Assembly: GCA_021740745.1 (NCBI GenBank)
Contig: JAIOZF010000001.1
Location: 1 to 64,000, forward strand
Direction: 5' to 3'
From: Crocinitomicaceae bacterium
Lineage (GTDB): Bacteria; Bacteroidota; Bacteroidia; Flavobacteriales_D; Crocinitomicaceae
DNA: 64,000 nucleotides
Part shown: positions 7,632 to 16,589 of the stretch, piece by piece
Numbering within the stretch: the first letter of the stretch is position 1
Layout of the letters: each line of letters begins with the position of its first letter
Notes under the pieces: generated by a model
Database searches by the model: none
Told to the model about the DNA's origin: nothing
What the model saw: only the letters and a program-made list of their open reading frames with translations
Program-made: the position numbers and the translations under genes

Positions 7632-10454
7632 CTATTTACAGTAATTGCAATATGAAAATTGCTGGATAGTGTGTTCAAATGGAATTTCTGTATCATACAT
7701 TTCACTGAAAAGTTCTAGTAAAACTTCTGGAAAAGCATCGGTGATTTCCTCTAAGGTCATGCCTTTGTTTGTGTCCAACGCGAAAAATCCATTACTTATA
7801 TTGATGAGTGAAAATATTCCAACTTCTTTTGGCAATACTCCATACCGCGAACGATACAAATAACTATACATCGTTAATTGAAGTGCATGCTTTGTTGTTG
7901 TGAATCTTTTATAATAATCGTCATCTGACTTGCCAATTTTTACGAAAACATCTTCTTCTTTGACCTTGCCCGATTTATAATCAACAATGCGAATTTTTCC
8001 GCCAATGGAATCGACACGGTCAATTAATCCTTTCAGTTTGAATGATTTTTTACTGCCATTGATTTCTAATTCAATCGGTTCTATCAATTCTACCTCCAAA
8101 TATTCAATAAAAACGGGTTCGGTTTGTTTCAATAAAAATTCTCGTTCACTTTCCAAAAATCGTTTGGTTAACTCATTGGCCATTTGAAAACTCAATAAGT
8201 TCTTCCCAGAAGAAAATGCCGCTTTATCGTTATTGAAGTGATTCAAAAATTCGTTCTCCAAATACATGGGAAACTCTTTCAACATTCGATCAATATCGTA
8301 AGATGTAATTGCTGAGGGTTGAATCGTTTTTAAAATTCCTTGCTTGTCATGTCGTGCAAATGGCTCATACAATTCTTCAAGTACAGCATGAATAAATGTC
8401 CCCAAGGATGAACTTTCAACATCTTCTTCAATTTCCTTTACTTCCCCAAAACCTAGCACATAGCGGTAGTAAAAATCAAGCGGACAAGACAAATACTTGT
8501 TTAAAGCTGAAGCAGAAACGGATTCTTGGAAAATTTGATCCATGCGGTCGAGAATCTCAGGAGATTTCTGGACAATGCGATGCTCATTCAAAATGAGTTT
8601 TTCTTCGGGGATTGAATACAAGAGCTTTGACCAATTGATGAGTGAATTTCTTCGTCTTAATTCTAGCTCCAACTGCAACAAATAGCGACTAGCCTCATTA
8701 CTTCCAATGCTTTCCTTAGCACTACTGTAGGTAATCCACATTTTTTCACTCTGATGCAACAAACGGTAAAAATGGTGCGCAAAAAGTCCTTGTTTGTCGC
8801 GTGGTGTTGGCAATTTCAAGTATGCCCTCAAATCCAAAGGTATCATCGTTTGAATTGGATTCGTTGGCGGCATTTTTCCTTCATTCAAGCCTAAGACGAT
8901 GATGTTCTTAAAATCGAGTAAACGTGTTTCTAGAAGTCCCATGATTTGCAAGCCTTTAATTGGATTACCATGGTAAGCAATGCTTTTGTTCATCCAATGT
9001 TGCTGCAACAAATTCTTGAAACTTCGAATGCTCATGGCCGGAATCCCTTCGTGCAAAATGTTTTCAAAATCGACAATGGATTGATCAAATCCTTCAATCA
9101 AGGCCTTATTAAACTCATCGGTTTCCTGCAAATGGCCATGAATAAAACGAGAAAGTGAACGAATAACTGAAAGTGCCTTCGTCCAATCGTTCTGCCAATT
9201 TTCTGTCGCCATGTCAAGCAAAGCATCAATTTTCGGACTAACAGGAACGCTTTGTTTGTTTCTAAAAATCTTGTTTTTCCGTACTGCGTCAAGCTCCATT
9301 TCAGTCAAACTGTTCATTTCCTCCTTCGTGATAATGTTTGTCACAAAAGGATGATTCCACAATTTTTGTAAATCTTGGAAATAAACAGATTCTGTTTTAA
9401 AGCGTACTTTATTCTCTTGGATGTTAAACAAAATGTCCATCCACGTTCGAATTGCTGTTGTGCGTAGTGGTAATCCAAGCGTAATATTTGCTTTCCCAAC
9501 TTTACCAGGAATGTTACGAAGTAAAGGAACAATTAAGCCTTCATCAGCCAATAAAATTAAGGTTTGATCAATGTCTTCTTTCGACATTTCGGCTAAAATA
9601 CTTGCCGCGGCTTTGACTTGTCCCGTATGCTGAACGCATTCAATCACCGTAATGTCTTTTGCTTGCGTCAACAAATTATTCGTGACAAATGGAAGTTCCT
9701 TAATCACCAATTCTTTGAGCATATTCTTCATAAACATTCCCGCTTCGTGCACTGGACTGTCCATGTAATAGCTATCTGCATCTATCAAAATATGTCCGCG
9801 ACCCATCATGTGCAATTGTTTCATGATGCTCAATTCAGCCTTTGAAAGTGCATTAAAACCTGCAAATAAATAAATGCGTTTAGAATCTTTTTGGAAGAGT
9901 TTGTCAATATTTTCGGCCAAAGAGCGATAGGCTAGACCCATGTAACAAACACCTTCTTGTTTCAGTATTTCATTCAATCGTCGGTAGTAACCTGGCAATC
10001 GATCCCAAAATTCCATAAAGCGCTGTTGGGCTGGCGTTAATTCCTCCGAGTTGAAGGACCAACTTTCAATTTCCTTGATATCGGCCAAATTCTTAAACAC
10101 TTCTTCTGAAGACAAAAGGTAGCGGTCGATTTCGTCGTAATCGTTCAACAAAATACTTCCCCAAGTCATAAACTCATCAAAAGATGCGTCTTTTGGATCC
10201 GCTGGCTGCTCCATTTGAACGGCAAAGAGTCGAACCAACAAGCGCGTGCGATCGATCACCGTTCGTTCACTATGCGATTTTACCCAACGATCAATTGTGA
10301 CCATTTCAGGCGCCAACATTGGTTTTCCATTTGCACGGAAAAGTGATGCTGAAATGTACTTGATGGCACGCTCTGAGGGCAAAACAATTGTTAGATGTTT
10401 TGGATCAAGCTGATTCTCTTGAATGTATGCCGCAATTTTATCAGTGAAATACAT
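7632..10454 (-). CDS. AddB-like PD-(D/E)XK nuclease family protein
   Basis: 940 aa, of the RecB/AddB-type proteins that work in double-strand break processing. The N-terminal two thirds resembles the inactivated helicase half of AddB: instead of a Walker A loop it has TIVLPSERA near residue 24, and a helicase-like segment FKNIIVLGLNEGKMPPTNPI lies near 525. The C-terminal third is the nuclease: LKGLIDRVDSIGGKIRIVDYKSG contains the D-x(n)-D-x-K catalytic signature, and the QLTMYSYLYR helix follows. Cys in KYLSCPLDFYYRY and the terminal CNYC could be iron-sulphur ligands as in AddB, but the protein stops one residue after the last of these, so the usual fourth Cys is missing. It follows the ATPase gene by five bases. 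Confidence 0.85.
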   Translation of the reverse strand: MYFTDKIAAYIQENQLDPKHLTIVLPSERAIKYISASLFRANGKPMLAPEMVTIDRWVKSHSERTVIDRTRLLVRLFAVQMEQPADPKDASFDEFMTWGSILLNDYDEIDRYLLSSEEVFKNLADIKEIESWSFNSEELTPAQQRFMEFWDRLPGYYRRLNEILKQEGVCYMGLAYRSLAENIDKLFQKDSKRIYLFAGFNALSKAELSIMKQLHMMGRGHILIDADSYYMDSPVHEAGMFMKNMLKELVIKELPFVTNNLLTQAKDITVIECVQHTGQVKAAASILAEMSKEDIDQTLILLADEGLIVPLLRNIPGKVGKANITLGLPLRTTAIRTWMDILFNIQENKVRFKTESVYFQDLQKLWNHPFVTNIITKEEMNSLTEMELDAVRKNKIFRNKQSVPVSPKIDALLDMATENWQNDWTKALSVIRSLSRFIHGHLQETDEFNKALIEGFDQSIVDFENILHEGIPAMSIRSFKNLLQQHWMNKSIAYHGNPIKGLQIMGLLETRLLDFKNIIVLGLNEGKMPPTNPIQTMIPLDLRAYLKLPTPRDKQGLFAHHFYRLLHQSEKMWITYSSAKESIGSNEASRYLLQLELELRRRNSLINWSKLLYSIPEEKLILNEHRIVQKSPEILDRMDQIFQESVSASALNKYLSCPLDFYYRYVLGFGEVKEIEEDVESSSLGTFIHAVLEELYEPFARHDKQGILKTIQPSAITSYDIDRMLKEFPMYLENEFLNHFNNDKAAFSSGKNLLSFQMANELTKRFLESEREFLLKQTEPVFIEYLEVELIEPIELEINGSKKSFKLKGLIDRVDSIGGKIRIVDYKSGKVKEEDVFVKIGKSDDDYYKRFTTTKHALQLTMYSYLYRSRYGVLPKEVGIFSLINISNGFFALDTNKGMTLEEITDAFPEVLLELFSEMYDTEIPFEHTIQQFSYCNYCK

Positions 10455-10459
10455 TCTTT

Positions 10460-11605
10460 TTATTTTTTAGTAAGAAAACTCCAATACGTTGATCGATTCA
10501 AGGTATGTGTGCTAATCGTTGGATATAACTCAAGGAACATGGCAGGAAACTTCATTTTTTTCTTTTTCTCCCACGAAGTTTTGTACGCTTGAATTTTATC
10601 TTCTGAAAATTCAATGAAATCCATGGTTTGCTTGGTATGTGTGCGCCAGAATTTATAATCGACCGATTTACCGTTTAATTTATTCCATTTGATGCGCTCA
10701 GAAATCAACCAGTTACGCCAAAGTTGGTCAACATCGTTTCTTAAATCGATTGGATTAAAATTGCGAATCAAGGCATTGCGAATTCCATTATCTACAAAAT
10801 AGAACACGTGACTCTTCTTAAGTTCGTAGCGATGTTCGTTAAAGTATGTAGGAATGCGCAACAAGATATCTGAACGTTCCAAAAGATCAACATAGCGTTC
10901 GACCGTTTCATTGTCAATTCCACATTTTTCGCCGATCTCATTATACGAAAGCGGCTCCCCGATATTGAAGGCAATCGTTTGCAGCGCTTTGAATAATTTA
11001 TCGCTTTTGTTGATGCGATCTGTCACCCCCAAGTTGGTAAAAATAACTTCTTGCAACAAGTTCACTAAGGTGTTTTCCGCTTCAGGCAGATTCATCACGA
11101 CTTCTGGATAATTTCCAAAAATCAAGCGTTGTTCTAAGTTCTTTTCTTCTTCCGGAAGTGAAAAATGTTGTGCTAATTCATAAAATGAAGGAGGCAATAA
11201 ATTCAGTTCCAATCCTTGCAATTGTAATACTTCGCGGAGTACCTCATCCATTACCGGTTGGTAAGAACAACAAAGTACCAAGGTAGAATTGATTTCGCCC
11301 GATAATACCAACTCGATGATGTCTTGCAATTTCAACACATACTGTGCTTCGTAAATTATTACAAACGGAGATGCGTTAAAAAGTTCATTCAGCACTTGCG
11401 CACTTGGCTCTTCAAAAAGCTTCACGATTTTCTTGTCGGCAGCATTAAATTCGATGCAATTTACCTGCAATTCTTCTATGGCTTTTAAGACCATTGTTTG
11501 CTTTCCAACATGACGTGGGCCGCTTAATAAAAGCACTTTGTTGCGGGCTAAATTCGATTTAAACTGCGGAAATAGAAGACGAGAAATCATGCGGTTTTCT
11601 TTCAA
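10460..11605 (-). CDS. AAA_14/DUF4143-type ATPase with altered Walker motifs
   Basis: 381 aa. The layout fits the bacterial AAA_14 plus DUF4143 family: an N-terminal P-loop domain, a winged-helix segment around residues 215-265 (YNEIGEKCGIDNETVERYVDLLE), and a C-terminal PD-(D/E)XK-like part. Walker A is GPRHVGKQT where GPRQVGKTT is usual, so the residue after the invariant Lys is Gln. Walker B is FVIIYEAQ where a [hydrophobic]-D-E-x-Q pattern is expected, so the Asp is Tyr. The nucleotide may be bound weakly or not at all. It lies immediately upstream of the AddB-like gene (five-base gap), suggesting co-transcription and perhaps a joint role, but the function is unknown. Confidence 0.75.
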   Translation of the reverse strand: MKENRMISRLLFPQFKSNLARNKVLLLSGPRHVGKQTMVLKAIEELQVNCIEFNAADKKIVKLFEEPSAQVLNELFNASPFVIIYEAQYVLKLQDIIELVLSGEINSTLVLCCSYQPVMDEVLREVLQLQGLELNLLPPSFYELAQHFSLPEEEKNLEQRLIFGNYPEVVMNLPEAENTLVNLLQEVIFTNLGVTDRINKSDKLFKALQTIAFNIGEPLSYNEIGEKCGIDNETVERYVDLLERSDILLRIPTYFNEHRYELKKSHVFYFVDNGIRNALIRNFNPIDLRNDVDQLWRNWLISERIKWNKLNGKSVDYKFWRTHTKQTMDFIEFSEDKIQAYKTSWEKKKKMKFPAMFLELYPTISTHTLNRSTYWSFLTKK

Positions 11606-11819
11606 AAATAAGAAATTACCGCTTTAATATTTTAATTTTTGCGAAAAAATGATTTTTATTTCAGATGTATTATTCAATTAAATGTGAAAACAGATTCGGA
11701 GCTAAAGGACATATCTTAAATTACCAGAACATTGAAAGACGGAAAACAAGCCTCTTTAGAAACCAAATATAGAATTGAATTTTACATCCTTTCGACTTTT
11801 TATAAAAATTCGAAATGTT

Positions 11820-11850
11820 TTGCATTCTCTTGGATTAAATATTAATTTAG
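11820..11850 (+). promoter_or_regulatory. Promoter of the sensory operon
   Basis: TTG at 11820-11822 and TAATTTAG at 11843-11850 with 20 bases between them fit the Bacteroidota promoter layout (A for T at position 7 of the box). Transcription would start near 11857, upstream of the GTG chosen for the receiver protein. Confidence 0.5.
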
Positions 11851-11897
11851 CCATCCTTCCCTCTAATCTATTGTTTAATCAATTAACTGTTGACGTT

Positions 11898-12311
11898 GTG
11901 AGTGTGATTTATGTAATTATATGTGTGGACGATGACCCAATTATTTTACAAATGCTTGGGTTTCATATTCAGAAAATGTTTAAATTCAATAATCTGGAAG
12001 TTGAGTTTTATGCTAATGCGATTGAGGCCATTGAAGGCATTAAAAGTCTTAAGAATCAAGGCTATGAGCCATTACTTTTATTGACTGATTTCCAAATGCC
12101 TGAAATGAATGGGGCTGAATTAATCCGAACATTAAAACATTTGTACAATGATTTATCTTGTGTAATGCTTTCCGGAGAAGCAAATGCTATTCAAGTCGAT
12201 GATCTAGTTAATGAGGATTTATTGGATGCTTTTATTACCAAACCATGGAGTGAAAAGGACTTAATTAATGCCATCGGACCAATTCTTGAGAATAAAAATT
12301 TTCAAATTTGA
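11898..12311 (+). CDS. Stand-alone response regulator receiver domain
   Basis: About 137 aa from the GTG at 11898; the frame is open upstream to 11775, but the promoter lies within that stretch and the receiver fold begins at VIICVDDD. All receiver landmarks are visible: the acidic pocket CVDDDP, the phosphoacceptor Asp in LLLTDFQMPEMNG, Ser in VMLSGEA and Lys in FITKPW. No output domain follows, so it is CheY-like, acting by protein contact. It is the first gene of a four-gene operon whose last gene is a histidine kinase, its probable phosphodonor. The next frame overlaps its stop. Confidence 0.88.
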   Translation: MSVIYVIICVDDDPIILQMLGFHIQKMFKFNNLEVEFYANAIEAIEGIKSLKNQGYEPLLLLTDFQMPEMNGAELIRTLKHLYNDLSCVMLSGEANAIQVDDLVNEDLLDAFITKPWSEKDLINAIGPILENKNFQI

Positions 12312-12319
12312 TTAATGTT

Positions 12320-13399
12320 ATGAAATATTTCAGTGCTCTAGTAACCCAGATAATTGTTTTAGTTTTTATTAATACAACTTGTTTTGTTTTTGCTCAAAAA
12401 CCAGTTACACAATTTAACGGTTTTGGACATTTAGAGTTTACTTTTAACCAAGCTGAAGAACCAACTGCCTTTTTTAGTATCGGAGAACACGATTTTTTTG
12501 TATCCTCACAGATAAAAAAACGGATTTCTTTTTTAGGTGAATACGTTTTTAGATTTAATGGTAAATCACCAACTAACTATCTTCCAAGTATTGAGAGATC
12601 ACTATTAAAATTTAACTACAAGGGTAATCATAATGTGATTGTCGGAAAAATTCACACACCAGTTAATTATTGGAATGATGTTTATCATCACGGTAGATTA
12701 TTTTTCCCAACAATTGAAAGACCACTTGCCTTTAGTTATATCATTCCGCTGCATTCGCTTGGAGCTCAAATGCAAGGGCAAAATCTTGGTAAATACAATT
12801 TCGGTTACGACCTTGTTGTTGCAAATGGAATTTCCTCAACGGATGTCTTTCATGATGATACGCATATGTCATTAACTACAGCTATACATATTAAACCAAC
12901 AGAATTTACTCGTTTGGGAATATCCTACTATTATGATTTCTTGTCCGAAAACAACCCCGGTGCTCATAGTGGTCATTCTCCTAGTTATACTCACTATACA
13001 GGAGAACCATATGATGGTGCATTGGCATTTCAACTTACAAGTTTATCTATCGCCCATTTTAGCAATAAACTTGAAATACTGAGCGAATCCTCCTACAATT
13101 TAACCGAGACAGATAGTCTTGGAATTGCTAATAATTTCTCATCATTTTTATACGCGGGTTATATTATTAAGGAAAAACATGTCCCCTATTTGTTGATTGA
13201 TTTTATTAACATCGCCAAAAATGATTTGTATACACATGAATTAGGTATATACAAATTTGGTCTCGGATATAAACACGAATTTAATCATCTTCTAAATATT
13301 AAGGCGCAATTAGAATATCAGCGCTTTTTCCACGGTCATGTTGGACATGAACAGCATGATAATTTTGGTTTTAAAATTCAATTTGCGTATGGCTTTTAA
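12320..13399 (+). CDS. Outer-membrane porin-like beta-barrel protein
   Basis: 359 aa from the ATG at 12320 (an in-frame TTG at 12308 would overlap the previous stop). A signal peptide ending VFAQ is followed by alternating hydrophobic/polar segments rich in aromatic residues and ending in Phe (IQFAYGF), the usual C-terminal strand of outer-membrane barrels. Segments such as HNVIVGKIHTPVNYWNDVYH and RLGISYYYDF look like barrel strands. Several His-rich loops (GAHSGHSPSYTHY, HGHVGHEQHDN) could bind metal or an anion. It sits between a receiver gene and a PstS-like gene. The family was not identified; a phosphate-selective-porin-like role is a guess. Confidence 0.7.
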   Translation: MKYFSALVTQIIVLVFINTTCFVFAQKPVTQFNGFGHLEFTFNQAEEPTAFFSIGEHDFFVSSQIKKRISFLGEYVFRFNGKSPTNYLPSIERSLLKFNYKGNHNVIVGKIHTPVNYWNDVYHHGRLFFPTIERPLAFSYIIPLHSLGAQMQGQNLGKYNFGYDLVVANGISSTDVFHDDTHMSLTTAIHIKPTEFTRLGISYYYDFLSENNPGAHSGHSPSYTHYTGEPYDGALAFQLTSLSIAHFSNKLEILSESSYNLTETDSLGIANNFSSFLYAGYIIKEKHVPYLLIDFINIAKNDLYTHELGIYKFGLGYKHEFNHLLNIKAQLEYQRFFHGHVGHEQHDNFGFKIQFAYGF

Positions 13400-13400
13400 G

Positions 13401-13835
13401 ATGAGACAAATCAAAATTATATTCGTAATCTTAATTCTGAATATTTTTTCAGGAAAGGTATATTCACAAAATGATAAATTCACTTTCATTGCCAATGAAA
13501 TTGATTTCAAAACAACCACCTTGAAAAATATCAAGGCAGTATTTAGAGGGAAATATAGCTCGTGGAAAAACAATCAAGATGTTACAATTGTATTGCCATC
13601 AACAAAGTCTGAAAATGCGGGTGATGTGGCGAAATATTTATACGAAACAACTGTAACTGGAATGCAGAAATTCTGGCTCTCTCAGGTATTTCAGGGGAGA
13701 AGTAATCCGCCCGTTTTTTTAGAAAATGACAGTGAAATTATTGAGTATGTTCGAAAAAATCCGGGATCAATCGGTATTGTAAAAGCAAACACTCCCAATA
13801 TACCAAATAATATCAAAATTAACATTACAGGATAA
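13401..13835 (+). CDS. Short PstS-like periplasmic substrate-binding protein
   Basis: 144 aa from the ATG at 13401, one base after the upstream stop. Signal peptide ending KVYSQ, then LKNIKAVFRGKYSSWKNN, MQKFWLSQVFQGRSNPP and YVRKNPGSIGIV. These are the landmark segments of single-lobe phosphate-ABC-substrate-binding-like proteins ('I..IF.GK...W', 'FW....F.G', 'V...PGAIGYV'). No transporter genes follow; instead the stop overlaps the start of the histidine kinase by one base (TAATG). It may therefore present a ligand to the kinase rather than to a permease. The ligand is unknown. Confidence 0.72.
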   Translation: MRQIKIIFVILILNIFSGKVYSQNDKFTFIANEIDFKTTTLKNIKAVFRGKYSSWKNNQDVTIVLPSTKSENAGDVAKYLYETTVTGMQKFWLSQVFQGRSNPPVFLENDSEIIEYVRKNPGSIGIVKANTPNIPNNIKINITG

Positions 13836-16360
13836 TGAAATTCTTGAATACTATTTCAGTTAAAATTTGGGGTTCTTTTACTCTTGTTCTTTTTGTGATT
13901 TTTTTATTTATTACCATTTATTATCCAAATCAGCAGCATAAAGCATTCACTGATTTTAAAAAAAATGAACTTAAAGAAATCGCGAATACAATTGCCCTCG
14001 GGGTTGAATTGTCGCTTAAAAATGATGATTTTGAGGGATTAAAAAAAACAGTAGAACTAGCATCGAACAAAAAGGATTTTGAATACGTAGCAGTTTTTCT
14101 TTATGAAAACAATAAAAAACAATTACTTACTTCCTATCCTGAAATCAACAACGATAAAACTTTATCAGAAAATAATGATAAATTCATATTTGAAAAGGCA
14201 ACTTTTAACACTGATAACTTTAATGGTGAGGTGCTAATATCCTTTTCCAAGAAGAAAATTAACGATACAGTTAATGCCTTAAATAAGCCTCTGTATATAA
14301 CCATCTTTGCCTTGCTTGTACTGTCAGTAATTTTATTTTACTTAATCGCAAATCAAATTACAAAACCAATCAAAAAATTAATAAAGATTACAAAAGAACT
14401 GCAATCTGAAAACTATCAAACAAATATCCCAAAATCATATTCTAATGATGAAATTGGAAATTTGAATAATGCCATAATTGACCTACAAACAAGTTTGAAT
14501 GAATCTAGGAGAAACAATAAAAATCTTACAGAAGGCTTAGAGGAGGAGATTCAAAAACGTACAGTCGAATTAGAAAGGACCAACCTTAGTCTTGTAGATG
14601 CACAATCGAATGCAAGAATTAGTAATTTTCATTATTCTTCACAAGATGAAAAATGGGAAGCGTCTTCTGTATTTTATGATATTGTAGGTCTCGATAAGAG
14701 AGAAAACTATCCTATATCGAGCTTATTGACTCTCTTTATGCCAGAGGATCGGAATGAATTGGCACTTTTCTTAGATGGAAAAGACAATAAATCTAGAGAA
14801 CGCGCACGTGATTTCAAATTAGTAAGACAAGACAGTAAAAATACTGTTTGGATCGATCTAAGATGTTTGTTGGATTTTAACGAGAAGGGAGAACTATTAA
14901 ATTTTCAAGGCACCATACAAGATATTAGCTACCGAAAAAAGATTGAAGAAGAGCTCCAAGAATTGTCACTTGTGGCAAAAAATACTTCCAATGCAGTAAT
15001 TATAACTGACGCTAACAGAAGAATCAAATGGGTGAATAACAGTGCAATTAAAATGACCGGTTATTCTTTGGAAGAGATGATAGGCAAGTCGCCAAAAATG
15101 TTCCAGTTTGAAAAAACAAATCCAACAACAATTGCAAAAATAAAACAGCTTCTAGATAATAATCAGGAAGTTAAGGTTGAAGTATTAAACCGCGGTAAAA
15201 CAGGGAACGAATACTGGCTAGAATTAAACATAGTTCCTCTCAAAAATTCAAATAACGAGGTTTATGGTTACATTGCTGTAGAGACGGACATTACGGAATT
15301 AAAAAATTCTGAAGATGCTATCCGCAGAATGAATGAAACACTAGAAAATAGAGTTTTAGAAAACACCAAGAAGAACTTGGATCTTTCAAGAATGATTGTT
15401 GAACAAGAAAAACTTGCTACCATTGGAGAGATTTCTGCAGGAATTGCGCACGATTTAAATACACCTTTGGGTTCTGCTAAAGTCGGGGCAGAGAGCCTAG
15501 CGTATGTTTTAAATGAAATATCACAACTATTTCCTCTTTTAGGTAGTGAGGAGCAATTTTTAGTTTATGAACTTTCTAAAGAATTTAAATCCTCACTTCT
15601 TATCAGTGGTGTTCAAAAAAGAAAAGAAAAAGAATTCGTAGTCAATTTTCTGGAACAAGAACTGAATTATGAACCAGAAAATATTCCTTTATTAGCGCAA
15701 AAATTGATCGATTGCCGAATTCTGCATGAACAAAAAGACTTAATTGCGAAAATTACAAAACTATCAGATCCAATAATTTTTCTCACTGTGCTTGTTAACT
15801 TACAGCATAAAGATAGTCTACTAGAAAGTATAATTACATCCACAGAAAGAGCGGCTGAAGTTGTAAAAGATATTCGGTCATTTATAAATAAAGGCTCAAC
15901 ACCTGATCGAATTGAGGTTGATTTACAGAAGAATATTCAAGTTGTTTTGAATGTATTTAACTATGAACTTAGAAAAAATATTTCGCTTGAAACTTCTTTT
16001 GAAGATAATCTTAAAATTCAGGGATTCGACGTTAAATTATTTCAATTATGGTCCAACCTATTGAAGAATTCCATTGAAGCAATGGATAGTACAATCGATA
16101 AAAAAATTACTATTTCTACGAAGTCGATTGAAAACTTCTCAAGGGTAGAAATTTCAAATAATGGACCTCAAATTCCGGAGGAAATCATTCATAATATTTT
16201 TAAGAAGTTTTTTTCTACGAAACGAGACAAAAGCGGAACTGGACTAGGCCTTAGTATTGTAAAGAATGTTGTAGGTGAGCATAATGCCAAAATTCAGGTA
16301 ATTTCAACCGAAGAAAAAACTACATTTATTATTGATTTTCCAAGAATAAATGCATTCTGA
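13835..16360 (+). CDS. Membrane PAS-domain sensor histidine kinase
   Basis: 841 aa. Membrane helix 1 (residues about 8-28), a periplasmic domain of about 120 aa, membrane helix 2 (about 150-170), HAMP (KPIKKLIKITKELQ), a coiled coil, two PAS/PAC units (about 255-370 and 375-490; the second begins NAVIITDANRRIKWVNNSA), then the kinase core. The phosphoacceptor is His in GEISAGIAHDLNTPLGSAK (about residue 541). N box NLLKNSIEAMD, G1 VEISNNGPQIPEE and G2 KSGTGLGLSIVKNVV are all present. About 110 residues are inserted between the two helices of the dimerisation domain, an arrangement found in a distinct class of Bacteroidota and cyanobacterial kinases. The likely partner is the receiver at 11898-12311. 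Confidence 0.93.
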   Translation: MKFLNTISVKIWGSFTLVLFVIFLFITIYYPNQQHKAFTDFKKNELKEIANTIALGVELSLKNDDFEGLKKTVELASNKKDFEYVAVFLYENNKKQLLTSYPEINNDKTLSENNDKFIFEKATFNTDNFNGEVLISFSKKKINDTVNALNKPLYITIFALLVLSVILFYLIANQITKPIKKLIKITKELQSENYQTNIPKSYSNDEIGNLNNAIIDLQTSLNESRRNNKNLTEGLEEEIQKRTVELERTNLSLVDAQSNARISNFHYSSQDEKWEASSVFYDIVGLDKRENYPISSLLTLFMPEDRNELALFLDGKDNKSRERARDFKLVRQDSKNTVWIDLRCLLDFNEKGELLNFQGTIQDISYRKKIEEELQELSLVAKNTSNAVIITDANRRIKWVNNSAIKMTGYSLEEMIGKSPKMFQFEKTNPTTIAKIKQLLDNNQEVKVEVLNRGKTGNEYWLELNIVPLKNSNNEVYGYIAVETDITELKNSEDAIRRMNETLENRVLENTKKNLDLSRMIVEQEKLATIGEISAGIAHDLNTPLGSAKVGAESLAYVLNEISQLFPLLGSEEQFLVYELSKEFKSSLLISGVQKRKEKEFVVNFLEQELNYEPENIPLLAQKLIDCRILHEQKDLIAKITKLSDPIIFLTVLVNLQHKDSLLESIITSTERAAEVVKDIRSFINKGSTPDRIEVDLQKNIQVVLNVFNYELRKNISLETSFEDNLKIQGFDVKLFQLWSNLLKNSIEAMDSTIDKKITISTKSIENFSRVEISNNGPQIPEEIIHNIFKKFFSTKRDKSGTGLGLSIVKNVVGEHNAKIQVISTEEKTTFIIDFPRINAF

Positions 16361-16589
16361 TCAATTGAATAGATTTGTGCGTTTTGCAAAATTTAATTTT
16401 TAACGCCGAAAAACTCATCTTTAATTAGCCGGTTGATATACAAGAGCCTATCAAACGTATCTTAAGATGGTTAGAACTCAATTAACGTTCTAGGCAAGTA
16501 GAATTGGAAAAATGATGTAGATTTCTTTCAAAATTAGAAATGACCTCTTTAATTTTTGCGAAAAAATGATAAATTATTGTTTGAACAAT

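Noticed and set aside
11775-11897. Longer N-terminus of the receiver protein
   Set aside because: The extension contains the promoter (TTG 11820, TAATTTAG 11843) and has no place in the receiver fold.
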